Positions 42,183 to 53,809 of a DNA stretch of 64,000 nt are shown piece by piece; the first letter of the stretch is position 1, and every line of letters starts with the position of its first letter. Below the pieces are notes generated by a model. That model worked only from the letters and a program-made list of their open reading frames with translations. It searched no databases and was not told the DNA's origin. Source of the DNA: Desmodesmus armatus (lineage: Eukaryota > Chlorophyta > Chlorophyceae > Sphaeropleales > Scenedesmaceae); contig VIIQ02000862.1 in NCBI GenBank assembly GCA_007449985.2, forward strand, positions 1 through 64,000, written 5' to 3'. A program made the translations under genes and the position numbers.

Positions 42183-43656
42183 ATGGCTGGGTCGCAGCGT
42201 GGTGCCACCAGTGTTGAAGTCTACGGCTTTGTGGGATGGATTGCCTCGTTTGTGGCAGCAGGTGGGCCGGATAAGGCAGCCTTGACACGGAAGCAGTGTG
42301 CATGTGGCACTTGTGCCGGCTCTAACCATTGGCACTGCTGCCTGCTGCAGCTGCACGCCTGGACTATGCAGCAGCAGTTGAGAGCGCCGAAGGCCGCATC
42401 ATGCATACGTTGCAACACCTTCTGGCCACTGCTGCTGACCTGGCTTATCTAAGTCTCTCCTGTCGTCTGATGTGTCCTGCTTGTTCCACACGCAGTTGTG
42501 TTTGTGCTGTGGGCGTGGGTGCCTGACAGTGTGCTGCAGGCAATAGGGGTGACGTACTATCCCAATAAGTGAGTATATGCTGCGCTGGCGGCCACTGCAA
42601 TGCATGCTGTCTGCTGCGGGCATATGTGGCATGGCAGCACTGCCGCAGGCTGTGGTCTTTGGCAGCTGCCAGCATTGCCACTGCATGAATGCGCCCCTTG
42701 GTTGTGTCGGCAGTGTGGCCTGTGTGAGCTGCACTGTGCTTGCAGTTGAGCACACCGCCAGGCCCTCATTAGGTGGGTTGTGTGCAGCAGCAACAGCGCT
42801 AGTGGAGCCGATGTAGATGACGGGAAGAGGTGGGGGGGGGGGGGGGCTGAGGCTTCTGAACGCAGACGCAAGCCCCTGACATAGCCAGTCTCCTGCAAGA
42901 CTTGAGCAAGACCGCCGTCTGTTTTTAGTGCTCAGGCCTGCGCCATACTTGAGTCATGCCATGTGCTGCTGTGGTTGCTGCTGCCCAGGGACTGGGCGCT
43001 GATCTTGCCAGCCTACCTGGTTGTGACGGTGCTGTGCGGCTACTGGGCATACGAGAGGTGAGACACATTCAATTGCTATCAAGGACGCAGGGGCCCCACA
43101 CCCTGCTGTCTGCACCGTGTCGTGCTATGGTTGTTGGTTGTGCTGCCTGCCCTAGTTTGCATAAATACTTATGCCACTCTACATGTTGCTGCCTCTCCCA
43201 GCTTGCTCAACCTGCTACCACTCCGGCTGCTTTACCTTGCTGCCCTCCTGCTGGGGTCACAGCCTCAACATGATGACCGTCCCACCACCCAACTCACTCA
43301 ACACAGTACTGGGTGAGTGGCAATCTCAGGTGCAGGGGGATGATGAATGATGGGGCTGTGGGTGCTGGGCTGCCTCACAGTGCAATATCGCAGCACCTTG
43401 TGGCAGCAGCTGCTCTCAACCAGCATATTCCCAGATGCGCTGCAAATCTGTGTAGTTCAACTGTTGTGGGGCTGCTAGCCTGCAAACCTGTCCTGCTTGA
43501 CCCTCTTTTGCTGCAGACGGGATGTCCAAGTGGTTGACCGACATCCCAGGCCTGTCCAGTGCGGCTGGGGTACAGCTCAGCGCATCCCTCCATTGGTGCA
43601 TATGCCACCCCTCTGACCAGTGCAGTGCTGTACGGCGGACAGCAGGTCAAAGGTGA
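42183..43656 (+). CDS. PIGP: PIG-P, subunit of GPI-GlcNAc transferase
   Basis: Five exons fit in phase: 42183-42261, 42496-42568, 42989-43057, 43263-43312 and 43517-43656 (stop TGA), 136 residues. VYGFVGWIASFVAA and VVFVLWAWVPDSVLQAIGV form the first hydrophobic hairpin, followed by TYYPNKDWALILPAYLVV, GYWAYE and SLNMMTVPPPNSLNTVLD, all in the order and spacing of PIG-P proteins. PIG-P is a small ER membrane subunit of the complex that transfers GlcNAc to phosphatidylinositol, the first step of GPI-anchor synthesis. The end (WLTDIPGL) also fits the family. The stop codon overlaps a possible GTGAGG donor at 43653, so the last dozen or so residues could differ if splicing continues. Confidence 0.93.
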
Positions 43657-43700
43657 GGGGACCACACCCCAGTGGCTAGGGGCAGGATGGGGGTGGGCTG

Positions 43701-43738
<38 letters not shown>

Positions 43739-43935
43739 CTGGCAGTTCACTCGGGTTGAAGGACCTCTCACAAGCCGCCTGGCGTAAGCATTTCAATGCA
43801 TGCTGTTATTGTTCTTGAACCGGTCACGTCTTGAGCAGCCACTGCTGTGACAGTCCTGTCTGAAGATGTGGAGCAAGGTTTCAAGTAGTGAGCATGAACC
43901 TGAGCCGGAGCTGGTGTCCTTGCTTGGTGCTTGCA

Positions 43936-43966
<31 letters not shown>

Positions 43967-45379
43967 CTCCCCCGCACTGACTGTCTGAGTAGTCCAACTG
44001 AGTGCCCAGGTGGCAGGGTGTGTAGTGTGTGGTGGTGCCTGTTCAGATGCTGGCACCAGTGGTCGTGGGGCTGTGAACCATGCTCAATGTTTGCAGGTCT
44101 TAGGCCTTTCGGTTGACAATTGGAGCTATGCCTGCAGTGTGCTTCAGGAAGAGGTGCACCACCCTGCAACTGTTGCACTATTTAACACCAGTGCCAAGTT
44201 GTGACCCGCTTATGATCTGGTCAACCTGGTGCTACCATTGTGCCAATGTGCTGCTGGTGTCCTCTGCAGAAATTGAAGCAAGCCTCTTCACAAGTGGGCA
44301 GGATGGCCGCCAAGCTGGGCACAACATTTGACTTTTGCTAGTAAGCAGGTGCAAGGGTTTTGGCGCGGGGTTCTGTGGGCCAGGACTGGCGGTCAGGATT
44401 GATTGACAATGACGCGGCAAGCAGGGTGGTGGTGGTGGTGGTGGTGGTGGTGGTGGGTGGCATGTGTCTGCTGCATTAGGCTGGTGTGGGCCGTGGGGCT
44501 AGGGTGGTTGTGCAGGGTTGGGTGCTCTGCCGTGATGTCGCCAAGGCAGTCGTTGCATATAGCTGAGCTGCACTGTCGCGTGCACATGTATACTTTCAGA
44601 AGCCAGCCTGAACTGTTTTTTCAGCAGACTCTTGTGAATCCCTTTCTGGCATACTGCTCTGCCAGCAGGCGAGGTGTGGCTTTTGCCAGTCGCGCTTGGT
44701 TCTCTCATCCGGCTGACTGACCTGCCTGCCAACCCCTTGCGCTCCAGGTTGTTACAAGAAGGGAATGCAGCCCCCCCCGCACTTTGAGGGTTGAGCAACT
44801 CTGTCAATACCCTACACACCTGAAAGCCCACTCCGCTTCGCTGCACCAACATTACCCCCCCCTCCCCCCCCCCCCCTCCTGTTGCGCACACCGCAGAAGC
44901 CCCCCCCCCCCCCCCCGCTGGTGCTGCTGGGCATGTTGCTGTGAAGGCCCACATCTACCCATCAGCAGCAGTTTGTCGACTGGCGGCAGCAACAGCAGCA
45001 ACAGTGAGGCCGGAAATTGCAGCACAAGCAGTGAAACCACTTGTGACGGCAGGGACCCGCTGGCCGTTAGGCCGCCGCTGCCGCCTATGCAGGCGCCACA
45101 GTTGACCTCAGTGCAGCAGCATGTCTGCTCAGGCCGTGCTCAGGGCAGCGCTCCCACACCACTGTTGAGGTTCCAGCTGGGGCTGTCAACCCGGAACAAG
45201 GCCTGCTGGAGTCAGCTGCACAGGCCAGCAGCAGGTTGTCCAGCTGCTGCAGTTGGTGGGCTCCTATGTTGCTGCCGCTGCTGGTCACACCACTGGGCCC
45301 CGCAGTGCCACTGCCGGTTGCGACACAGCTGCGCAACTGGACCATGCAGCAGCAGCAGCAGCAGTAGCAGCAGCAGCAC

Positions 45380-45411
<32 letters not shown>

Positions 45412-46544
45412 GCAGGAAATTTGGGCCGGGAGGAAGCAATCGTCATGCCTGTCACCATACTGCCAATGAATGATGCCAGGCGCAGCGAACCTGGTCCCTC
45501 AGTGCTTTGCCTGCTGCACTCTGGAGGGAGCCTGGTCGGCACAGGTGCGAGTGGCTAAGGCTCTGCGCTGCCCATGTTTGGCAGCGTTGCACAGCATAAA
45601 GTGGCGCTGCTCATATCCCCCCGACATTGCCCCGCCAGCAGGGGCAGCAGCATCAGGCAACAATAGCAACAGCCAGAGGCAGGCTGGAAACAGCAAGGCT
45701 CAGGGTGGTGCATGCGAGATTGCAGTTCCAGGCTACTGCAGCAGTTGACGCTGCCATTGAGGCCTCTGCAGGTGTGTTGAGGGTCCAGTGCCATGCCGTA
45801 ACCATACATCCCAGGGAGCAGCAGCAGCAACAGCTGCAGCCGGGTGGAGAGCCGTCCAACGGAGGTTGAGGCAGTGCTGCTGCTGGAGTCTGGTGGCCAC
45901 ACGGTGCAGCCCACTCCCCCCCCCCCCCCTCCCTTCCCCTCCTTTCCTGCAGGCTGACGCTGATGTGACAGCTGCTTTCAGCAGCTTGCTGGAGGAGCGC
46001 AAGGCAGCAGCAGCACAGGCAGCAGCTGACAGTGCAGCAGCAGCCAGTGGGGGTGGAGGAGCAGGAGGCACTGGGGCCCTACCGCCTGGTGAGCTCTGCC
46101 CCTGCCTTGGTGACTGCTCTCTTTGTAGCACCAGATTGAGGGTCCTGCAAGTTTGCTACATGCAGTGTTTGCTCCCCCCCTACTCGCCTGCTCCTCCCTT
46201 TCTCCCCCTTGTACATTCTTGATCCTGAGAACATCAGGATCTTGAGAACATCAGGATCAAGAATGTACAAGGGGGAGAAAGGGAGGAGCAGGCGAGTAGG
46301 GGGGGAGCAAACACTGCATGTAGAACAAACATCACTTACTCCCTTCGACCCACACCTTCACAAGCGTCACACGTCAGCCTATCACTTCGATGGGGTTTGC
46401 AGCTGCCGCATGTTTCAACTCTTTCCCTCGTTCTTTTCTTACTTGATTGCACACCCGTGCCTCCTGCTGCCCTCCCCACACCTCCCTGCCCTCTGGTGTG
46501 AAGGTTGCCGAGGCACAACAGTACTGTTTAACTAGTTGATGCAG
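43657..46544. other. Between PIG-P and PLAA-like gene
   Basis: Contains a 30-base G run (about 43709-43738), a GGT microsatellite (44427-44456), C runs near 44.86-44.92 kb and a CAG repeat (45346-45415). Possible exons with good splice sites occur, for example 45953-46088 (ADADVTAAFSSLLEERKA, Ala-rich helix), which could belong to the PLAA-like gene, but I cannot chain them safely. No WD40 repeats, which normally precede PFU in this family, are visible here. Confidence 0.4.
46156..46323. repeat. Perfect 73-bp inverted repeat (long hairpin)
   Basis: The sequence 46156-46228 (CTACATGCAGTGTTTGCTCC ... GATCCTGA) is repeated exactly, reversed and complemented, at 46251-46323, with a 22-base spacer that itself contains CATCAGGATC. 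Transcribed in either direction it folds into a 73-bp uninterrupted stem. It sits just upstream of the PFU exon, within what is probably an intron of the PLAA-like gene. It could be a precursor of small RNAs, a fold-back transposon relic or an assembly artefact. Confidence 0.95.
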
Positions 46545-48070
46545 CCAGGGTCCAAGGATGGTGAGACCAAGCTGGTGAAGGAGGGTGACGGCAGCGCGAC
46601 AGCGTATGGCTGGAGCCTGAGTGCAGGGACAAGGGAGAAGATTGACACAGTGGTGGACCCACCACAAGCAGGTGTGCTTGCGTCGGCTGGCGTGAGGTTG
46701 AGTAGTTGGGGGGTGCGAAACAGAGAGGTGGGGTTGGCAAGTGAGAGGGGTGCAGGCGGCAAGCTTGGGGTGGGTTGAGGGATGCCAAGGCTGCAAGTCC
46801 CTGACCTTTGCACTGACCTGCTTTGCATTGATGTATACTCGCTACCAATGCTGCTGCAAGGAAACTGCCCTCTGCACCATGTGCGTCTGTGGCAGTGTGG
46901 TGTTTAGAAATGCAAGGACTTGCACTCCTGCTCACACCAGCACCAACCGATGTATGCTGAAATCATCATCGGCCTGCCTTAGTGCACTTACAATCCCTTG
47001 TGGCTCTCTCTATGCATACATGGCAACCATGATGACCCCACCTAGGTGCCATAAGTGCCCTAGGTGCCGTAGGTGCCCTGAGTGCCCTAGGTGTCCTGGG
47101 TGCCCTAGGTGCCCTGGGTGCCCCAGGTGCCCTGGGTGCCCTAGGTGCCCTGGGTGTCCTGGGTGCCCTAGGTGCCCTAGGTGCCCCAGGTGCCTTGAGT
47201 GCCCTGGGTGCCCTAGGTGCCCTAAGTGCCATAAACACCGGTAACGCATCAAACCCATGTTCCACCTGCCCCAGTGCACCCACAGGTTCATTGCGCTCTG
47301 CTATTGCTCCCGTGACCTTCATGCCACCTCCTGCCCCTCGACGCCCTATCTTGCGCCAGGTGCCATCGACACTGGTGGGCGCTGGTACATGGGTCGTGAC
47401 TGGGACCGCGTGATGTCAAAATGGACAGCGGGCTGAAGCTCAAGCTGGCACTGGACAATGGGGGTAACTCCTACATTGTGGCTGACCGCTTCCTGGAGCA
47501 GCACGACCTGCCTCAGGAGTTCAAGGAGCAGGTGGGTGACCTGGTGTCAGGGTTCTGGGGGTGCGGCGGCGGCGGGGGGGGGGGGGGGGTAACACGTGGA
47601 TGTTGTTCACTGGGCTAGGCGGGGCACTGAATTGTCCGGGTGCAGATGGGATGGCACACATGTTGTTGTGGGTGCAGAGACCTCCAGAGGGGGTGCAGAG
47701 AGGCTCATGCGTGGTTCCCACCAGCCCCTGACTCTCTTGGACTGGCCAAAATGACAGACACTGTCACTTCATCGGTACGTGTGCCTGACTGGCCAACCTC
47801 TGCGGACTTCACCCTGCTTGCAGATTGTTCAGTTCATCCTGCAGAACTCTGGCAGTGGCCCCCAGCAGACCATGGGGGATGTGCCCATCACTGGGGGCTT
47901 CTGTGACCCCTACACAGGTGGCTCCAGCAGTCAGTCAGCGGCCCCCTACAGCAGGCCACAGCCTGCTGCACCAGCACCCATGCCCACCTCCATCACATGT
48001 AGATTGTGTGACCCCTTCACCGGAGGGGCTGGTGCAGGCAGCAGCAGTGGAGCTGGCGCGAGCAGCAGCA

Positions 48071-48107
<37 letters not shown>

Positions 48108-49367
48108 GGAGCTGGCGCGAGCAGCAGCAGTGGAGCAGCAGCAGCAGCAGCAGCAGCAGTGGAGCTGGCGCGAGCAGCAGCAGTGGAGCAGCAGCAGCAG
48201 CAGCAGCAGTGCGCAGCTGCCGGCGCGTGTGTACCTGCTGTTTGACAGCCCGCCACCTGCCGAGGGCCTGAGGAAGAAGCTGCTGGAGTTCAATGCCGCC
48301 CTGGGCTCATCACCAGAGTTGAGGCCTGCAGCCCTCCTCACTGAGCAGGAGGCTGCACCAAGAGGTGAGGAGGGGGGGGGGGTGTCCATGTGTTGGCTGT
48401 GTGCCCAGCTGCTTGGATATATTGGTAGGGACATGCGGAAGCTATGGCTTTGCTGCTGGAGCCGTCAGCTGCCGGCATTCAATGTGTTGCTTTGTGGCTG
48501 CTAGGGTATGCATCACCAGGCAGCCGTCGTGTCAGGGCCTGTGTCAGTAAGAGCTAGCCAATGTTGAGTGCATAGCCTGCGTCCCTGTCTCAATGTGCCT
48601 GCTGGTGCTGCACATCCTGCTGTTGCAGGCGCACTGGACCAGCTGCTAGGCAGCCTGGCAGCAGCAGCAGGAGGCCAGTCCAGCTTCAGTGTCACCCCTG
48701 AGCTAAATCTCACCTCACGCCTGCTGAGGTGGCCAGCATCACAACTCTTCCCTGCCCTGGATATCACCCGCTGCCTGGTGCTGCAACCAGCCACCGCACA
48801 ACAGCTGGCAGCAGCGGGCAGCATTGCCACACCCGCGATATGCAGCCTGAGCCATTGCCGCTGCAGCTGTGTTGGGTCATGGGCCTGCCTTGCAGACGGG
48901 GCTGTGGCTTGTGGCCAATTGCTTCAAGGAGACGCCGCTCAAGGTTTGGGTGCTGTAGGATAGGGAGCTGATCTTGGATGGGTTTGCGGCGCAGACAGCG
49001 GTCCATCCGTCAACAAATTTCAACAAGTCGGCTAAAGCTGTGCGGTTGGGGTTGGCCACTGTGCTGCTGAATTATGTGGTGGCGAGGGCGGCTGTGTTGG
49101 CAGACAGTGGTGCGGTGATGTGGATGTGGATGAGGCTGGTGGGATGCAGATGCTGTCTTGCCTAGGGGATCTGCTGAGGGCATGTCCCCTTGAAGAGGCT
49201 CAGGCAGCACATCGGGCTATGCACTGAGTACCCTGTTGATGGGCCCTAGTGCAGGCTTGAAGGGTGTGGCCATCGACCTGGGGCTTGGAGAGCAGCTGCA
49301 GCGGTGGAGTGGAGAGGCGGGGCAGGTGGGGCCAGCTACACGCCAGGTCAACCAGTTGTTTAAGTGA
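46545..49367 (+). pseudogene. PLAA/Doa1/Ufd3-like, PFU-PUL domains, several lesions
   Basis: Exons: 46545-46671, 47360-47531, 47824-48364, 48629 to about 48820, about 48899-49106 and 49255-49367 (stop TGA). [28 protein letters not shown] and LKLALDNGGNSYIVADRFLE, then IVQFILQNSG form a PFU ubiquitin-binding domain; CDPFTGG is the usual linker; LTSRLLRWPASQLFPALDI and AVRLGLATVLLNYVV are the PUL domain that binds Cdc48/p97. The family helps Cdc48 process ubiquitinated proteins. A CAG-encoded Ala/Ser/Gln tract (48065-48215) interrupts the linker. Lesions: a one-base deletion near 47412, a frame change at 48.82-48.90 kb and an in-frame TAG at 48956. The N-terminal WD40 propeller was not found. 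Decay or poor base accuracy could both explain this. Confidence 0.85.
47043..47233. repeat. 9-bp minisatellite GTGCCCTAG/GTGCCCTGG
   Basis: About 21 copies of a 9-bp unit with A/G and C/T variants, in the intron 46672-47359 of the PLAA-like gene. On the plus strand one frame reads as repeated Cys-Pro-Arg/Gly, on the minus strand as Ala-Pro-Arg. Its intronic position makes translation unlikely. Confidence 0.95.
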
Positions 49368-49553
49368 GGTTGCTAGGCTTTTGGCAGTGTCACTGAGGAT
49401 TTTGTGATGCGTCGTGTGGCTCAGGCATGTTACTCATGGTTTGGTGGGCTTTTTTGAGTGCTGTTTGTTGTCATTGTAATGCCTGTCAGCGCTCAGTGTT
49501 GTGGGTTGGTACGCTCTGGCCATGCCAATTGCTACTATTTGTTGCCACTATGG

Positions 49554-49906
49554 CATAGAACGTCTAACACCCGGGTGGCGTCAGTACTGCATCGATTCCG
49601 TCCTACTGTTTTTGATGCAGAGGGTGCCCCCTGGGTTGTGCAGGCTGGGCTGTCACAGGCGGCTAATAATGGTTACCCGGGTGAGGCTTTCTGATTGCAG
49701 GGCTGCTGCTGCAAGGTGCTAAACAGTTGCTGCTGCTCGGGTGCTGCTGCTGCACTTGCTGTTGCTGATGGCCCTTTACGGCCTTCCAAGGCCCTGGAAT
49801 GTAGGCCTGGAATGTAGCGCATTCAAGTATGCAACTACATGTGACATGGTCGAGCACCATCATGGCACTGAAGTGATCGCTCACACTCTGGGCTCAACTG
49901 CTTATA

Positions 49907-49953
<47 letters not shown>

Positions 49954-52900
49954 GAGTGAACAAAGCTGCTGCGCCTTGCATTCTTATCCTGTGCCTGCGT
50001 CGCTGAAGGCATAATCCTTATGTCCTTATGTCTTCGGCACGCGCATCCACAGCTGACGGACTGTTAGTCACCAATTTCTCAACCCCGCACTTGCCTCGCA
50101 GCCTTTACCCAAGGACCACAGGAAAGGCATTTTCAATCTTTTTTTAAATCATGTTGGACCTGTCCTGTTCTGTACGGTGCACTTGGCACGTGCAAGGAAA
50201 TTGTCCATGAAATTAGTGCCGCCAGACGATTGCGGGACACAAGCGTGCCCCAGCCGTCAACGACAAATACATACATGCATCTTGAAAATTGTACTTTTGA
50301 CATTCATGTAACCAACAGCTGGAGCAATGTTGGCGTTTGCTACCGCAGCATCCATGTCGTGCAAGATGGGCGATATGCCAGATTAGCGCTGAGGGTGACA
50401 GTGACCTGTCCATCCCTGTTGCTACTACCCCCGCAGCCAGGGGAACACCGCACAGCTGGCTCTCCAACTGCTTGGTAACATTTCGTGCCTGCAAACTGAG
50501 ATCTGGACGCGTATCATTCGGAGAATAGAAGCACACATGGGCCTGTGCCCGGATTGGATGAATAGATTACATCTCGACTGCTCTGGGCCGCTCAGCCCTT
50601 GGCTGGCGGCCTCAGCCTGATACTCCTGATCCTTTGAGTGTGTGTGTGATTCAACGCGTGCCGTGCACAGGCACGCGCGCAGCCTTATGCTGTGAGTGCA
50701 GAATCTCAACAGACATAACAGGCACTGCAAGTGCCACCTGACACTCTGAGTGACAACCTGTCTTAGGGCACCACAAGCCCTCTGAATTGCTCTCCAACAC
50801 ACCTCAACTGATGTTGCACAGCAGTGCAGCCCTAATTGGGTCCATGACCCAATCGGGTATGACATCCATACCCAGCATACACAAGAGCATTTTACTTCTT
50901 TTCACCATATCATCCCTCAACGACTAGCCAAGGCCAGCTGTGGCACTTCTTCGACTATAGTTGAGACCAGTTTTGGCAGTCATGTGTGTGGGTGTGAGAC
51001 CCGTGCGCTGCATTGGCATCTCTTCCAAGAATCGATGCAATAGACAGTTGTTGCGACCTACCCGTAGTGCCACGAGAGGTTCGAGGATTTTTTTTATCGA
51101 ATGCAATATAAAATTGTCCCAGGCATTCGACAAGGAGTCCATGCAGTGTTTCTGAGGGTTCGACACCTGAATGATGGATGGTGATCTGTGACCTGCTGCT
51201 GTTGCTGTGCGCAGAGCCTAGGGCCTGAAACACACCAAGCACACTACTTAGTAGCCACTACGTTACTCTAAGACTGGTCTGGCATGTCAAACAGCCCGTT
51301 TTACGCTCCTGCAAAGGGGCGGGACTGGCATGGGCATTTTCTGAACCATTCGACAAGGGGACCCCAGGCAGTTGTTTGGTGCATTCGATAATTCGCAACA
51401 TTTCTGAAATAATTGTTTATTTATCGAACCTCTCGTGACAGTACGGTAATCAGGCGGTACACACAGTGACATGCACCTCAAAGAAACTAAAGGCAAACTT
51501 ACATCTGTGGCTATGGAGCTCAAGAGCTCATGCCAGCTATTGCATGCACCGGATTGCTTTCACAACCAATCCAGACCGTACTGTAACAGGAGCATATAAA
51601 AGTGTGCACTGCGATGCTCTCAGGATCGTTTTCAGGCCATGTAGCGTCCCGCTACATATCTCCCCCCTAAGGCGCATACGTCCTCGGATGCCCTCAAGTC
51701 CGATTTTCTCACTGGGGCCCCCTATCACCCAGCGGGACTACCTGCCTTGGAGTCCACCACTGCGGGACTCGATTGGGAGACCTCATCCACATGAGGCGAT
51801 GGCCCTAACCAATCCGCTACCAATGTAACAGGAGCATATAAAAGTGTGCACTGCGATGCTCTCAGGATCGTTTTCAGGCCATGTAGCGTCCCGCTACACG
51901 TACACACTTGGATATGCATGCACCCCTAGTTTTTGCAAAGACGGAGATGTACATGCACCGTCCTTAGCAGAGACATTTGTGTGTAATGAGTTTGGGGCTC
52001 AGACAATGGCGCTAGGCCTCCCCAGTAATATTGCATCGATTCCTTTAGGAATAGATGCCAATACAGCGCAAGGGTCTCACACCCACACACATGACTGCCA
52101 AAACTGGTCTGAAGTAAGGTCCAAGAGGTGCCACAGCAGGCCTTGGCTAGTCGTTCAGGAATGTTGTGGTTATAAGAAGTAATAATGGGGGGGAGGTTGT
52201 TACAAGTGGATACTTTCACCGCTGAGCGGTACTCTCCACACGGGATGAACTGGGAAGACACACCTGCAAGAAAAACCTGCAGCAAGACCGGCAAACAAGA
52301 CCAGCCCCCCAAAAAAAAACACACCACCAAGGGCAACTGCCACACACACCAGGTATAGGATCGTGCATTCATGACTCAGCTGCAAGCTGGTAGTCTCCAC
52401 ACACCGTGCACGCACACACATGGGTCAGTCTTTCAGACAAGTCTCAACATAGGCAGAAGTCAACACATCAAGCCAATCATTTGCTGTGCTAGCAGGCAGA
52501 GCAGGACCCACATCACAGCTACTACCAGTGCTCCTGCTGCCAATGCTAAGGTATCAGAGTGCCGAACCCCGAGCCTGAGCAACTGCGTAGACAGGGGTAA
52601 GCTTGTCGCACGGTGCAAGCAGGCTGGGTAGGGCATAACAGCCAATAATGTCCTTTGTATGCTGGGTATGGATGCTGCAGTAGCAAACGCCAACATTGCT
52701 GTAGCTGCTGGTTACGAAAACGTCAAATGGTATAATGCCACGATGTACGTACGTATTTGTCGGTGACAGCTGGGGCACGCCTGTGTGCCGCAATAGTCTG
52801 GTTGAATAGCGTCACTAATTTCATGGACGCAGTTTCCTTGCACGTGCAAAGTGCACCGTACACAACAGGGCAGGGAAAGTTGATTGAAGATAAGAATGAA

Positions 52901-53088
52901 AAAACGTTTCATGGGGCCCTTGGGTAGAGGCGGCGAGACAAGTGCGGGGTAGAGTAATGGGTGACTAACAGTCCGTCAGCTGTGGATGCGCGTGCCGAAG
53001 ACATAAGGACTTTAGCTGGATTTGACCCATCAGCGAAGCAGGCACAGGATAGGAATGCAAGGGCGCAGCAGCTTTGTTCACTCGCTGC

Positions 53089-53123
<35 letters not shown>

Positions 53124-53463
53124 CTGCAAGCTTGCAGTTGAGCCCAGAGTGTCAGCGACCAGTTCAGTGCCATAGTGGTGCTCGATCGTGTCACATGTAG
53201 TTGCGATCTTGAAAGCGCTACGTTCCAGGGCCTTGGAAGGCCGTGAAGGGCCATCAGCAGCAGCAAGTCCAGCAGCAGCAGCCCAGCAGCAGCAACTGTT
53301 TAGCACCTTGGCAGCAGCCCTGCAATCAGAAAGCGTCACCCAGATAACTACTAGTAGCCGCCTGTGACAGCCCAGTCACAACCCAGGGTACACCCTGTGC
53401 ATCAAAAACAGTAGGACGGAATCGATGCAGTACTGACGCCACCCGGGTGTTAGACGTTCTATG
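49554..53463. mobile_element. 3.9-kb imperfect palindrome (fold-back type element)
   Basis: The sequence starting CATAGAACGTCTAACACCCG at 49554 is found inverted ending at 53463. The arms remain recognisable inward: a CTGTTTTTGATGCA block, a CAG run, GGACTGTTAGTCACC, GTGCACTTGGCACGTGCAAG and CGTTGGCGTTTGCTACC-like blocks on the left have diverged inverted partners on the right. Deeper still, 50915-51020 pairs with 52058-52165 (both contain CCAAGGCC and GAGACC...CACACACATGACTGCC or its complement). So most of the 3.9 kb is one palindrome centred near 51.5 kb. I see no transposase. It fits a fold-back or long-terminal-inverted-repeat non-autonomous element; no target duplication is obvious. Confidence 0.75.
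51582..51898 (-). mobile_element. tRNA-like SINE with flanking 75-bp direct repeat
   Basis: On the minus strand TAGCGGATTGG (51819-51809) fits the pol III A box and, 34 bases on, AATCGAGTCC (51774-51765) fits the B box. Between them CCTCATGTGGATGAGG mimics an anticodon arm. A 75-bp sequence (TGTAACAGGAGCATATAAAA to GTAGCGTCCCGCTACA) is present identically at 51582-51656 and 51824-51898, on either side of this head. A tRNA-derived SINE, perhaps in tandem, is the simplest reading. The acceptor and T stems do not pair, so it is not a functional tRNA gene. Confidence 0.5.
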
Positions 53464-53809
53464 ATTCAGCCAGAAGGCTGTATACAATGTAGTAATGTTG
53501 GTTGGGGGTATGTCATCATTGCCAAATGATTTGAGTGTTTGGTGAGAAAATTGGTTGGTGTACAGGCTGCCATAGTCACCGCAGTGACAGTCTGCACCCA
53601 ATCCCTCAGACCCCTTGGAGGGGTGTGGTTAGTCTCTGGTCAAGTCTTCTTTTCCAGAAAAGGTCTTCAGTTGAGTGTGCCAGAGACTGTATCTCCAAGT
53701 GGTCCCGGAGAGACTTCTGGTGCTTGTAGGCAGGCTGCACACTAACCGTGAACCCCCAAGAATAGACTCCCCAAGGAGAGAACACCCGATCCACGATTGC
53801 TTGTGGTCT

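Noticed and set aside
46209..46535. Paired open frames reading the same protein start on both strands
   Set aside because: Direct consequence of the perfect inverted repeat, not two genes.
48944..48958. A 15-base intron (GTTTGGGTGCTGTAG) that would remove the TAG from the PUL domain
   Set aside because: Too short for spliceosomal splicing, and the 15 bases align without gaps to conserved PUL sequence including its Trp.
51750..51830. A functional tRNA gene on the minus strand
   Set aside because: A and B boxes and an anticodon-like arm exist, but acceptor and T stems do not pair and the loop length is wrong; SINE head fits better.
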